Position numbers and translations under genes: made by a program
From: Euonymus europaeus
Lineage: Eukaryota > Streptophyta > Magnoliopsida > Celastrales > Celastraceae
Direction of reading: 5' to 3'
NCBI GenBank assembly: GCA_963580455.1
Contig: OY756972.1
Span: 1,565,001 to 1,629,000, forward strand
Length of the DNA: 64,000 bases
The notes under the pieces: model-generated
Database searches by the model: none
What the model was told of the DNA's origin: nothing
The model's input: only the letters and a program-made list of their open reading frames with translations
Part shown: positions 48,085 through 60,165 of the stretch, in pieces
Numbering within the stretch: the stretch's first letter is position 1
How the letters are laid out: each line of letters begins with the position of its first letter

Positions 48085-49813
48085 TTCTTTACGTAAACGA
48101 TTTTATGAATATCGGTTGACTCCGGGTTCTGAATTTGGTGATTTTTAGCTTGATTTCACACTACTTTTCGAGCTCTACGATCCTGGGTTTTCGGATTTCG
48201 ATTTCAGAACTCGTGGCTAGTTGGTCTCGTTTCACCTAGTTAGCCGCGAAATGTGGTTTCTTTACGTAAACGGTTTTATGAATATCCGTTGACTCCGAGC
48301 TCTGAATTCGGTAATTTTTAGCTTGATTTCACACTACTTTTCGAGTTCTACGATTATGGAGTTTCGGATTTTGATTTCAGAACTCGTGGCTAGTTGGTCT
48401 CGTTTGACCTAGTTAGCCGCGAAATGTGGTTTCTTTACGTAAACGATTTTATGAATATCGGTTGACTCCGAGTTCTGAATTCGGTGATTTTTAGCTTGAT
48501 TTCACACTAATTTTCGAGCTCTACGAGCCTGGTGTTTCGGATTTTGATTTCAGAACTCGTGGCTAGTTGGTCTCGTTTCACCTAGTTAGCCGCGAAATGT
48601 GGTTTCTTTACGTAAACGGTTTTATGAATATCCGTTGACTCCGAGTTCTGAATTCGGTGATTTTAGCTTGATTTCACACTACTTTTCGAGCTCTACGATC
48701 CTGGCATTTCTAATTTTGATTTAAGAACTCGTGGCTAGTTGGTCTCGTTTCACCTAGTTAGCCGCGAAATGTGGTTTCTTTACGTAAACGGTTTTATGAA
48801 TATCCGTTGACTCCGAGTTCTGAATTCGGTAATTTTTAGCTTGATTTCACACTACTTTTCAAGCTCTACGATTATGGAGTTTCGGATTTTGATTTCAGAA
48901 CTCGTGGCTAGTTGGTCTCGTTTCACCTAGTTAGCCGTGAAATGTGGTTTCTTTACGTAAACGGTTTTATGAATATCGGTTGACTCCGAGTTCTGAATTC
49001 GGTGATTTTTAGCTTGATTTCACACTAATTTTCGAGCTCTACGATCCTGGTGTTTCGGATTTTGATTTCAGAACTCGTGGCTAGTTGGTCTCGTTTCACC
49101 TAGTTAGCCGCGAAATGTGGTTTCTTTACGTAAACGGTTTTATGAATATCCGTTGACTCCGAGTTCTGAATTCGGTGATTTTTAGCTTGATTTCACACTA
49201 CTTTTCGAGCTCTACAATGTTGGATTTTCGAATTTCAATTTCAGAACTCGTGGCTAGTAGGTCTCATTTCACCTAGTTAGCCGCGAAATGTGGTTTCTTT
49301 ACGTAAACGGTTTTATGAATATCCGTTGACTCCGAGTTCTGAATTCGGTGATTTTTAGCTTGATTTCACACTACTTTTCGAGCTCTACAATCCTGGATTT
49401 TCGGATTTTGATTTCAGAACTCGTGGCTAGTAGGTCTCGTTTCACCTAGTTAGCCGCAAAATGTGGTTTCTTTACGTAAACGGTTTTATGAATATCCGTT
49501 GACTACGAGTTCTGAATTCGGTGATTTTTAGCTTGATTTCACACTACTTTTCGAGCTCTACAATCCTGGGTTTTCGGATTTCGATTTCAGAACTCGTGGC
49601 TAGTAGGTCTCGTTTCACCTAGTTAGCCGCGAAATGTGGTTTCTTTACGTAAACGGTTTTATGAATATCCGTTGACTCCGAGTTCTGAATTTGTTAATTT
49701 TTAGCTTGATTTCACACTACTTTTCAAGCTCTACGATTATGGAGTTTCGGATTTTGATTTCAGAACTCGTGGCTAGTCGGTCTCATTTCACCTAGTTAGC
49801 CGCGAAATGTGGT
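48085..49813. repeat. 14-monomer HOR, copy 3, lacking four monomers (1,729 bp)
   Basis: The copy begins with the ccggg monomer, C-like and D. It then passes directly to the 172-bp gattttagc monomer (48658). The caatcttggcg, gattacacac, acaaccc and cgtgctc monomers are absent, a clean loss of 692 bp. The last monomers are also altered: caatcctggattttcgg replaces caatcctcga, ttgactacgag with an A-type centre replaces D, and tttgttaattttt with cgattatggag replaces the ctctgaatttggtaat type. Confidence 0.88.
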
Positions 49814-52234
49814 TTCTTTACGTAAACGGTTTTATGAATATCCGTTGACTCCGAGTTCTGAATTCGGTGATTTTTAGCTTGATTTCACACTACTTTTCGA
49901 GCTCTACAATCCTGGATTTTCGGATTTCGATTTCAGAACTCGTGGCTAGTAGGTCTCGTTTCACCTAGTTAGCCGCGAAATGGGGTTTCTTTACGTAAAC
50001 GGTTTTATGAATATCCGTTGACTCCGAGTTCTGAATTCGGTGATTTTTAGCTTGATTTCACACTACTTTTTGAGCTCTACGATCCTGGCATTTCGGATTT
50101 TGATTTCAGAACTCGTGGCTAGTTGGTCTCGTTTCACCTAGTTAGCCGCGAAATGTGGTTTCTTTACGTAAACGATTTTATGAATATCGGTTGACTCCGA
50201 GTTCTGAATTCGGTGATTTTTAGCTTGATTTCACACTAATTTTCGAGCTCTACGAGCCTGGTGTTTCGGATTTTGATTTCAGAACTCGTGGCTAGTTGGT
50301 CTCGTTTCACCTAGTTAGCCGCGAAATGTGGTTTCTTTACGTAAACGGTTTTATGAATATCCGTTGACTCCGAGTTCTGAATTCGGTGATTTTTAGCTTG
50401 ATTTCACACTACTTTTCGAGCTCTACAATCTTGGCATTTCAGATTTTGATTTCAGAACTTGTGGCTAGTAGGTCTCGTTTCACCTATTTAGCCGCGAAAT
50501 GTGGTTTCTTTATGTAAACAGTTTTATGAATATCCGTTGACTCCGAGTTCTGAATTCGGTGATTTTTAGCTTGATTACAAACTACTTTTCGAGCTCTACA
50601 ATCCTGGGTTTTCGGATTTTGATTTCAGAACTCGTGGCTAGTAGGTCTCGTTTCACCTATTTAGCCGCGAAATGTGGTTTCTTTACGTAAACGGTTTTAT
50701 GAATATCCGTTGACTCCGAGTTCTGAATTCGGTGATTTTTAGCTTGAGTTCACACTACTTTTCGACCTCTACAACCCTGGGTTTTCGGATTTTGATTTCA
50801 GAAGTTGTGGCTAGTAGGTCTCGTTTCACCTATTTACCCGCGAAATGTGGTTTCTTTACGTAAACAGTTTTATGAATATCCGTTGACTCCGAGTTCTGAA
50901 TTCGGTGATTTTTAGCTTGATTACACACTACTTTTCGAGCTCTACAATCCTGGTTTTTCGGATTTCGATTTCAGAACTCGTGGCTAGTAGGTCTCGTTTC
51001 ACCTATTTAGCCGCGAAATGTGGTTTCTTTACGTAAACGGTTTTATGAATATCCGTTGACTCCGAGTTCTGAATTCGGTGATTTTATCTTGATTTCACAC
51101 TACTTTTCGAGCTCTACGATCCTGGCATTTCTGATTTTGATTTAAGAACTCGTGGCTAGTTGGTCTCGTTTCACCTAGTTAGCCGCGAAATGTGGTTTCT
51201 TTACGTAAACGGTTTTATGAATATCCGTTGACTCCGAGTTCTAAATTCGGTAATTTTTAGCTTGATTTCACACTACTTTTCAAGCTCTACGATTATGGAG
51301 TTTCGGATTTTGATTTCAGAACTCGTGGCTAGTTGGTCTCGTTTCACCTAGTTAGCCGTGAAATGTGGTTTCTTTACGTAAACGGTTTTATGAATATCGG
51401 TTGACTCCGAGTTCTGAATTCGGTGATTTTTAGCTTGATTTCACACTAATTTCCGAGCTCTACGATCCTGGTGTTTCGGATTTTGATTTCAGAACTCGTG
51501 GCTAGTTGGTCTCGTTTCACCTAGTTAGCCGCGAAATGTGGTTTGTTTACGTAAACGGTTTTATGAATATCCGTTGACTCCGAGTTCTGAATTCTGTGAT
51601 TTTTAGCTTGATTTCACACTACTTTTCGAGCTCTACAATGTTGGATTTTCGGATTTCAATTTCAGAACTCGTGGCTAGTAGGTCTCATTTCACCTAGTTA
51701 GCCGCGAAATGTGGTTTCTTTACGTAAACGGTTTTATGAATATCCGTTGACTCCGAGTTCTGAATTCGGTGATTTTTAGCTTGATTTCACACTACTTTTC
51801 GAGCTCTACAATCCTAGATTTTCGGATTTTGATTTCAGAACTCGTGGCTAGTAGGTCTCGTTTCACCTAGTTAGCCGCAAAATGTGGTTTCTTTACGTAA
51901 ATCGTTTTATGAATATCCGTTGACTCCGAGTTCTGAATTCGGTGATTTTCAGCTTGATTTCACACTACTTTTCGAGCTCTACAATCCTGGGTTTTCGGAT
52001 TTCGATTTCAGAACTCGTGGCTAGTAGGTCTCGTTTCACCTAGTTAGCCGCGAAATGTGGTTTCTTTACGTAAACGGTTTTATGAATATCCGTTGACTCC
52101 GAGTTCTGAATTTGTTAATTTTTAGCTTGATTTCACACTACTTTTCAAGCTCTACGATTATGGAGTTTCGGATTTTGATTTCAGAACTCGTGGCTAGTCG
52201 GTCTCATTTCACCTAGTTAGCCGCGAAATGTGGT
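49814..52234. repeat. 14-monomer HOR, copy 4 (2,421 bp)
   Basis: The full length is restored, with the acaaccc monomer at 50,772 and the one-base-short monomer (gattttatc) at 51,079. The first two positions are replaced by caatcctggattttcgg and a cgatcctggca monomer with ctttttgagctc. The end carries tttgttaattttt (52,111), as in copy 3 (49,690, distance 2,421 bp). Copies 3 and 4 therefore form a second subfamily of this HOR. Confidence 0.87.
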
Positions 52235-53445
52235 TTCTTTACGTAAACGGTTTTATGAATATCCGTTGACTCCGAGTACTGAATTCGGTGATTTTTAGCT
52301 TGATTTCACACTACTTTTCGAGCTCTACAATCCTGCATTTTCGGATTTCGATTTCAAAACTCGTGGCTTGTAGGTCTCGTTTCACCTAGTTAGCCGCGAA
52401 ATGGGGTTTCTTTACGTAAACGGTTTTATGAATATCCGTTGACTCCGAGTTCTGAATTCGGTGATTTTTAGCTTGATTTCACACTACTTTTTGAGCTCTA
52501 CGATCCTGGCATTTCGGATTTTGATTTCAGAACTCGTGGCTAGTTGGTATCGTTTCACCTAGTTAGCCGCGAAATGTGGTTTCTTTACGTAAACGGTTTT
52601 ATGAATATCCGTTGACTCCGAGTTCTGAATTCGGTGATTTTTAGCTTGATTTCACACTACTTTTCGAGCTCTACAATCCTGGGTTTTCGGATTTCGATTT
52701 CAGAACTCGTGGCTAGTAGGTCTCATTTCACCTAGTTTGCCGCGAAATGTGGTTTCTTTACGTAAACGGTTTTATGAATATCTGTTGACTCCGAGTTCTG
52801 AATTCGGTGATTTTTAGCTTGATTTCACACTACTTTTCGAGTTCTACAATCCTGGCTTTTTGGATTTCGATTTCAGAACTCCTGGCTAGTAGGTCTCGTT
52901 TCACCTAGTTAGCCGCGAAATGTGGTTTCTTTACGTAAACGGTTTTATGAATATCCGTTGACTCCGAGTTCTGAATTCGGTGATTTTTAGCTTTATTTCA
53001 CACTACTTTTCGAGCTCTACGATCCTGGAGTTTCGGATTTTGATTTCAGAACTCGTGGCTAGTAGGTCTCGTTTCACCTAGTTAGCCGCGAAATGTGGTT
53101 TCTTTACGTAAACGGTTTTATGAATATCCGTTGACTCCGAGTTCTGAATTCGGTGATTTTTAGCTTGATTTCACACTAATTTCCGAGCTCTACGATCCTG
53201 GTGTTTCGGATTTTGATTTCAGAACTCGTGGCTAGTTGGTCTCGTTTCACCTAGTTAGCCGCGAAATGTGGTTTCTTTACGTAAACGGTTTTATGAATAT
53301 CCGTTGACTCCGAGTTCTGAATTCGGTGATTTTTAGCTTGATTTCACACTACTTTTCGAGCTCTACAATGTTGGATTTTCGGATTTCAATTTCAGAACTC
53401 GTGGCTAGTAGGTCTCATTTCACCTAGTTAGCCGCGAAATGTGGT
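52062..53445. repeat. 8-monomer HOR, copy 1 (1,384 bp)
   Basis: The copy begins with the tttgttaattttt C-type monomer that also ends the preceding HOR. It continues with caatcctgcattttcgg and gaaatggggtttc, cgatcctggca, A with agtttgcc, cctggctttttgg with gaactcctgg (52877), ctttat with cgatcctggag, atttccgagctc with cgatcctggtg, and caatgttgg. The first six recur 1,384 bp (8 x 173) downstream. Confidence 0.85.
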
Positions 53446-54483
53446 TTCTTTACGTAAACGGTTTTATGAATATCCGTTGACTCCGAGTTCTGAATTTGTT
53501 AATTTTTAGCTTGATTTCACACTACTTTTCAAGCTCTACGATTATGGAGTTTCGGATTTCGATTTCAGAACTCGTGGCTAGTCGGTCTCATTTCACCTAG
53601 TTAGCCGCGAAATGTGGTTTCTTTACGTAAACGGTTTTATGAATATCCGTTGACTCCGAGTTCTGAATTCGGTGATTTTTAGCTTGATTTCACACTACTT
53701 TTCGAGCTCTACAATCCTGGATTTTCGGATTTCGATTTCAGAACTCGTGGCTTGTAGGTCTCGTTTCACCTAGTTAGCCGCGAAATGGGGTTTCTTTACG
53801 TAAACGGTTTTATGAATATCCGTTGACTCCGAGTTCTGAATTCGGTGATTTTTAGCTTGATTTCACACTACTTTTTGAGCTCTACGATCCTGGCATTTCG
53901 GATTTTGATTTCAGAACTCGTGGCTAGTTGGTCTCGTTTCACCTAGTTAGCCGCGAAATGTGGTTTCTTTACGTAAACGGTTTTATGAATATCCGTTGAC
54001 TCCGAGTTCTGAATTCGGTGATTTTTAGCTTGATTTCACACTACTTTTCGAGCTCTACAATCCTGGGTTTTCGGATTTCGATTTCAGAACTCGTGGCTAG
54101 TAGGTCTCATTTCACCTAGTTTGCCGCGAAATGTGGTTTCTTTACGTAAACGGTTTTATGAATATCCGTTGACTCCGAGTTCTGAATTCGGTGATTTTTA
54201 GCTTGATTTCACACTTCTTTTCGAGTTCTACAATCCTGGCTTTTTGGATTTCGATTTCAGAACTCCTGGCTAGTAGGTCTCGTTTCACCTAGTCAGCCGC
54301 GAAATGTGGTTTCTTTACGTAAACGGTTTTATGAATATCCGTTGACTCCGAGTTCTGAATTCGGTGATTTTTAGCTTTATTTCACACTACTTTTCGAGCT
54401 CTACGATCTTGGAGTTTCGGATTTTGATTTCAGAACTCGTGGCTAGTTGGTCTCGTTTCACCTAGTTAGCAGCGAAATGTACT
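53446..54483. repeat. 8-monomer HOR, copy 2 (6 monomers)
   Basis: Six monomers match 52062-53099, with tttgttaatt at 53,495 and gaactcctgg at 54,261. Its base changes include cttcttttcgag near 54,215 and tagtcagcc near 54,292. After the ctttat monomer, C and cgatcctggta monomers follow, in place of the ccgagctc and caatgttgg pair. Confidence 0.83.
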
Positions 54484-55175
54484 TTCTTTACGTAAACGGT
54501 TTTATGAATATCCGTTGACCCCGAGTTCTGAATTCGGTAATTTTTAGCTTGATTTCACACTACTTTTCAAGCTCTACGATTATGGAGTTTCGGATTTTGA
54601 TTTCAGAACTCGTGGCTAGTTGGTCTCGTTTCACCTAGTTAGCCGCGAAATGTGGTTTCTTTACGTAAACGGTTTTATGAATATCGGTTGACTCCGAGTT
54701 CTGAATTCGGTGATTTTTAGCTTGATTTCACACTAATTTTCGAGCTCTACGATCCTGGTATTTCGGATTTTGATTTCAGAACTCGTGGCTAGTTGGTCTC
54801 GTTTCACCAAGTTAGCCGCGAAATGTGGTTTCTTTACGTAAACGGTTTTATGAATATCCGTTGACTCCGAGTTCTGAATTCGGTGATTTTTAGCTTGATT
54901 TCACACTAATTTTCGAGCTCTACGATCCTGGCATTTCGGATTTTGATTTCAGAACTCGTGGCTAGTTGGTCTCGTTTCACCTAGTTAGCCGAGAAATGTG
55001 GTTTCTTTACGTAAACGGTTTTATAAATATCCGTTGACTCCGAGTTCTGAATTCGGTGATTTTTAGCTTGATTTCACACTACTTTTCGAGCTCTACAATC
55101 CTGGGTTTTCGGATTTCGATTTCAGAACTCATGGCTAGTAGGTCTCGTTTTACCTAGTTTGCCGCGAAATGTTGT

Positions 55176-55339
55176 TTCTTTACGTAAACGGTTTTATGAC
55201 TATCCGTTGACTCCGAGTTCTGAATTCGGTGATTTTTAGCTTGATTTCACACTACTTTTCGAGCTATACAATCCTGGGTTTTCGGATTTTGATTTCAGAA
55301 CTCGTGGCTAGTAGGTCTTAGTTAGCCGCGAAATGTGGT
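55176..55339. repeat. Monomer with 9-bp deletion, first occurrence
   Basis: The text gtaggtcttagttagcc here replaces gtaggtctcgtttcacctagttagcc. Monomer positions 144-152 (cgtttcacc) are missing, with the junction after 55,318. The monomer also carries tatgactatcc. The same double marker recurs at 58,423, 60,144, 61,865 and (deletion only) 63,569, so one mutation was spread by HOR amplification. The direct repeat ct...ct at the edges is too short to prove a slippage origin. Confidence 0.9.
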
Positions 55340-56896
55340 TTCTTTACGTAAACGGTTTTATGAATATCCGTTGACTCCGAGTTCTGAATTCGGTGATTTT
55401 TAGCTTTATTTCACACTACTTTTCGAGCTCTACGATCCTGGCGTTTCGGATTTTTATTTCAGAACTCGTGGCTAGTTGGTCTCGTTTCACCTAGTTAGCC
55501 GCGAAATGTGGTTTCTTTACGTAAACGGTTTTATGAATATCCGTTAAATCCGAGTTCTGAATTCGGTAATTTTTAGCTTGATTTCACACTACTTTTCAAG
55601 CTCTACGATTATGGAGTTTCGGATTTTGATTTCAGAACTCGTGGCTAGTTGGTCTCGTTTCACCTAGTTAGCCGCGAAATGTGGTTTCTTTACGTAAACG
55701 GTTTTATGAATATCCGTTGACTCCGAGTTCTGAATTCGGTGATTTTTAGCTTGATTTCACACTACTTTTCGAGCTCTACAATCCTGGATTTTCGGATTTT
55801 GATTTAAGAACTCGTGGCTAGTAGGTCTCGTTTCACCTTGTTAGCCGCGAAATGTGGTTTCTTTACGTAAACGGTTTTATGAATATCTGTTGACTCCGAG
55901 TTCTGAATTCGGTGATTTTTAGCTTGATTTCACACTAATTTTCAAGCTCTACGATCCTTGCATTTCGGATTTTGATTTCAGAACTCGTGGCTAGTTGGTC
56001 TCATTTCACCTAGTTAGCCGCGAAATGTGGTTTCTTTACGTAAACGGTTTTATGAATATCCGTTGACTCCGAGTTCTGAATTCGATGATTTTTAGCTTGA
56101 TTTCACACTACTTTTCGAGCTCTACGATCCTGGATTTTCGGATTTCGATTTCAGAACTCGTGGCTAGTAGGTCTCGTTTCACCTAGTTAGCCGCGAAATG
56201 TTGTTTCTTTACGTAAACGGTTTTATGAATATCGGTTGACTCCGAGTTCTGAATTCGGTGATTTTTAGCTTGATTTCACACTACTTTTCGAGTTCTACAA
56301 TCCTGAGTTTTAGGATTTCGATTTCAGAACTCGTGGCTAGTTGGTCTCGTTTCACCTAGTTAGCCGCGAAATGTGGTTTCTTTACGTAAACGGTTTTATG
56401 AATATCCGTTGACTCCGAGTTCTGAATTCGGTGATTTTTAGCTTGATTTCACACTACTTTTCGAGCTTTTCAATCCTGGATTTTCGGATTTCGATTTCAG
56501 AACTCGTGGCTAGTAGGTCTCGTTTCACCTAGTTAGCCGCGAAATGTGGTTTCTTTACGTAAACGGTTTTATGAATATCCGTTGACTCCGAGTTCTGAAT
56601 TCGGTGATTTTTAGCTTGATTTCACACTACTTTTCGAGCTCTACGATCCTGGCATTTCGGATTTTGATTTCAGAACTCGTGGCTAGTTGGTCTCGTTTCA
56701 CCTAGTTAGCCGCGAAATGTGGTTTCTTTGCGTAAACGGTTTTATGAATATCCGTTGACTCCGAGTTCTGAATTCGGTGATTTTGAGCTTGATTTCACAC
56801 TACTTTTCGAGCTCTACAATCCTGGGTTTTCGGATTTCGATTTCAGAACTCGTGGCTCGTAGGTCTCGTTTCACCTAGTTTGCCGCGAAATGTGGT
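55340..56896. repeat. Segment repeated at 61.9-63.3 kb, left copy
   Basis: This segment follows the 9-bp-deletion monomer. It contains ctttat with cgatcctggcg and tttttatttcag, C, caatcctgga, ctaattttcaagctctacgatccttgca (55951), two variable monomers, caatcctgga, cgatcctggca, and tttgcgtaaac with ttttgagc. A matching order starts at 61,887 after another 9-bp-deletion monomer (ccttgca marker distance 6,548 bp, 38 monomers corrected for indels). A private monomer at about 56,205 has cctgagttttagg. Confidence 0.78.
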
Positions 56897-57069
56897 TTCT
56901 TTACGTAAACGGTTTTATGACTATCCGTTGACTCCGAGTTCTGAATTCGGTGATTTTTAGTTTGATTTCACACTACTTTTCGAGCTCTACGATCCTGGCA
57001 TTTCGGATTTTGATTTCGGAACTCGTGGCTAGTTGGTCTCGTTTCACCTAGTTAGCCGCGAAATGTGAT

Positions 57070-58444
57070 TTCTTTGCGTAAACGGTTTTATAAATATCCG
57101 TTGACTCCGAGTTCTGAATTCGGTGATTTTGAGCTTGATTTCACACTACTTTTCGAGCTCTACAATCCTGGGTTTTCGGATTTCGATTTCAGAACTCGTG
57201 GCTAGTAGGTCTCGTTTCACCTAGTTTGCCGCGAAATGTGGTTTCTTTACGTAAACGGTTTTATGACTATCCGTTGACTCCGAGTTCTGAATTCGATGAT
57301 TTTTAGCTTGATTTCACACTACTTTTCGAGCTCTACAATCCTGGGTTTTCGGATTTCGATTTCAGAACTCGTGGCTAGTAGGTCTCGTTTCATCTAGTTT
57401 GCCGCGAAATGTGGTTTCTTTACGTAAACGGTTTTATGAATATCCGTTGACTCCGAGTTCTGAATTCGGTGATTTTTAGCTTGATTTCACACTACTTTTC
57501 GAGCTCTACAATCCTGAGTTTTCGGATTTCGATTTCAGAACTCGTGGCTAGTAGGTCTCGTTTCACCTAGTTTGCCGCGAAATGTGGTTTCTTTACGTAA
57601 ACGGTTTTATGAATATCCGTTGACTCCGAGTTCTGAATTCGGTGATTTTTAGCTTGATTTCACACTACTTTTCGAGCTCTACAATCCTGGGTTTTCGGAT
57701 TTCGATTTCAGAACTCGTGGCTAGTAGGTCTCGTTTCACCTAGTTAGCCGCGAAATGTGGTTTCTTTACGTAAACGGTTTTATGAATATCCGTTGACTCC
57801 GAGTTCTGAATTCGGTGATTTTTAGCTTTATTTCACACTACTTTTCGAGCTCTACGATCCTGGCATTTCGGATTTTGATTTCAGAACTCGTGGCTAGTTG
57901 GTCTCGTTTCACCTAGTTAGCCGCGAAATGTGGTTTCTTTACGTAAACGGTTTTATGAATATCCGTTGACTCCGAGTTCTGAATTCGGTGATTTTTAGCT
58001 TGATTTCACACTACTTTTCGAGCTCTACGATCCTGGCATTTCGGATTTTGATTTCAGAACTCGTGGCTAGTTGGTCTCGTTTCACCTAGTTAGCCGCGAA
58101 ATGTGGTTTCTTTACGTAAACGGTTTTATGAATATCCGTTGACTCCGAGTTCTGAATTCGGTGATTTTTAGCTTGATTTCACACTACTTTTCGAGCTCTA
58201 CAATCCTGGGTTTTCGGATTTCGATTTCAGAACTCATGGCTAGTAGGTCTTGTTTCACCTAGTTTGCCGCGAAATGTTGTTTCTTTACGTAAACGGTTTT
58301 ATGACTATCCGTTGACTCCGAGTTCTGAATTCGGTGATTTTTAGCTTGATTTCACACTACTTTTCGAGCTCTACAATCCTGGGTTTTCGGATTTTGATTT
58401 CAGAACTCGTGGCTAGTAGGTCTTAGTTAGCCGCGAAATGTGGT
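57070..58444. repeat. 10-monomer HOR (1,721-bp period), partial first copy
   Basis: Eight monomers match 58791-60165 at +1,721 bp. They begin with tttgcgtaaac and ttttgagc (57124 and 58845), then tatgactatcc with ttcgatgattt, cctgagtttt, A, ctttat with cgatcctggca, cgatcctggca, A with actcatgg and gttgtttc, and the gactatcc monomer with the 9-bp deletion (junction 58,423). The period is 10 x 173 minus 9. Confidence 0.9.
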
Positions 58445-60165
58445 TTCTTTACGTAAACGGTTTTATGAATATCCGTTGACTCCGAGTTCTGAATTCGGTG
58501 ATTTTTAGCTTGATTTCACACTACTTTTCGAGCTCTACGATCCTGGCATTTCGGATTTTGATTTCAGAACTCGTGGCTAGTTGGTCTCGTTTCACCTAGT
58601 TAGCCGCGAAATGTGGTTTCTTTGCGTAAACGGTTTTATGAATATCCGTTGACTCCGAGTTCTGAATTCGGTGATTTTTAGCTTGATTTCACACTACTTT
58701 TCGAGCTCTACGATCCTGGCATTTCGGATTTTGATTTCAGAACTCGTGGCTAGTTGGTCTCGTTTCACCTAGTTAGCCGCGAAATGTGGTTTCTTTGCGT
58801 AAACGGTTTTATGAATATCCGTTGACTCCGAGTTCTGAATTCGGTGATTTTGAGCTTGATTTCACACTACTTTTCGAGCTCTACAATCCTGGTTTTTCGG
58901 ATTTCGATTTCAGAACTCGTGGCTAGTAGGTCTCGTTTCACCTAGTTTGCCGCGAAATGTGGTTTCTTTACGTAAACGGTTTTATGACTATCCGTTGACT
59001 CCGAGTTCTGAATTCGATGATTTTTAGCTTGATTTCACACTACTTTTCGAGCTCTACAATCCTGGGTTTTCGGATTTCGATTTCAGAACTCGTGGCTAGT
59101 AGGTCTCGTTTCATCTAGTTTGCCGCGAAATGTGGTTTCTTTACGTAAACGGTTTTATGAATATCCGTTGACTCCGAGTTCTGAATTCGGTGATTTTTAG
59201 CTTGATTTCACACTACTTTTCGAGCTCTACAATCCTGAGTTTTCGGATTTCGATTTCAGAACTCGTGGCTAGTAGGTCTCGTTTCACCTAGTTTGCCGCG
59301 AAATGTGGTTTCTTTACGTAAACGGTTTTATGAATATCCGTTGACTCCGAGTTCTGAATTCGGTGATTTTTAGCTTGATTTCACACTACTTTTCGAGCTC
59401 TACAATCCTGGGTTTTCGGATTTCGATTTCAGAACTCGTGGCTAGTAGGTCTCGTTTCACCTAGTTAGCCGCGAAATGTGGTTTCTTTACGTAAACGGTT
59501 TTATGAATATCCGTTGACTCCGAGTTCTGAATTCGGTGATTTTTAGCTTTATTTCACACTACTTTTCGAGCTCTACGATCCTGGCATTTCGGATTTTGAT
59601 TTCAGAACTCGTGGCTAGTTGGTCTCGTTTCACCTAGTTAGCCGCGAAATGTGGTTTCTTTACGTAAACGGTTTTATGAATATCCGTTGACTCCGAGTTC
59701 TGAATTCGGTGATTTTTAGCTTGATTTCACACTACTTTTCGAGCTCTACGATCCTGGCATTTCGGATTTTGATTTCAGAACTCGTGGCTAGTTGGTCTCG
59801 TTTCACCTAGTTAGCCGCGAAATGTGGTTTCTTTACGTAAACGGTTTTATGAATATCCGTTGACTCCGAGTTCTGAATTCGGTGATTTTTAGCTTGATTT
59901 CACACTACTTTTCGAGCTCTACAATCCTGGGTTTTCGGATTTCGATTTCAGAACTCATGGCTAGTAGGTCTTGTTTCACCTAGTTTGCCGCGAAATGTTG
60001 TTTCTTTACGTAAACGGTTTTATGACTATCCGTTGACTCCGAGTTCTGAATTCGGTGATTTTTAGCTTGATTTCACACTACTTTTCGAGCTCTACAATCC
60101 TGGGTTTTCGGATTTTGATTTCAGAACTCGTGGCTAGTAGGTCTTAGTTAGCCGCGAAATGTGGT
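58445..60165. repeat. 10-monomer HOR, full copy (1,721 bp)
   Basis: This complete unit starts with two cgatcctggca monomers and ends with the 9-bp-deletion monomer (junction 60,144). Its second half is almost identical to the preceding partial copy, and its first half is almost identical to the next copy. It is the cleanest HOR unit in the window. Each monomer is identifiable by type: cgatcctggca, the same with tttgcg, ttttgagc with caatcctggtt, gactatcc with catctagtttgcc, cctgagtttt, A, ctttat, cgatcctggca, actcatgg and 9-bp deletion. Confidence 0.92.
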
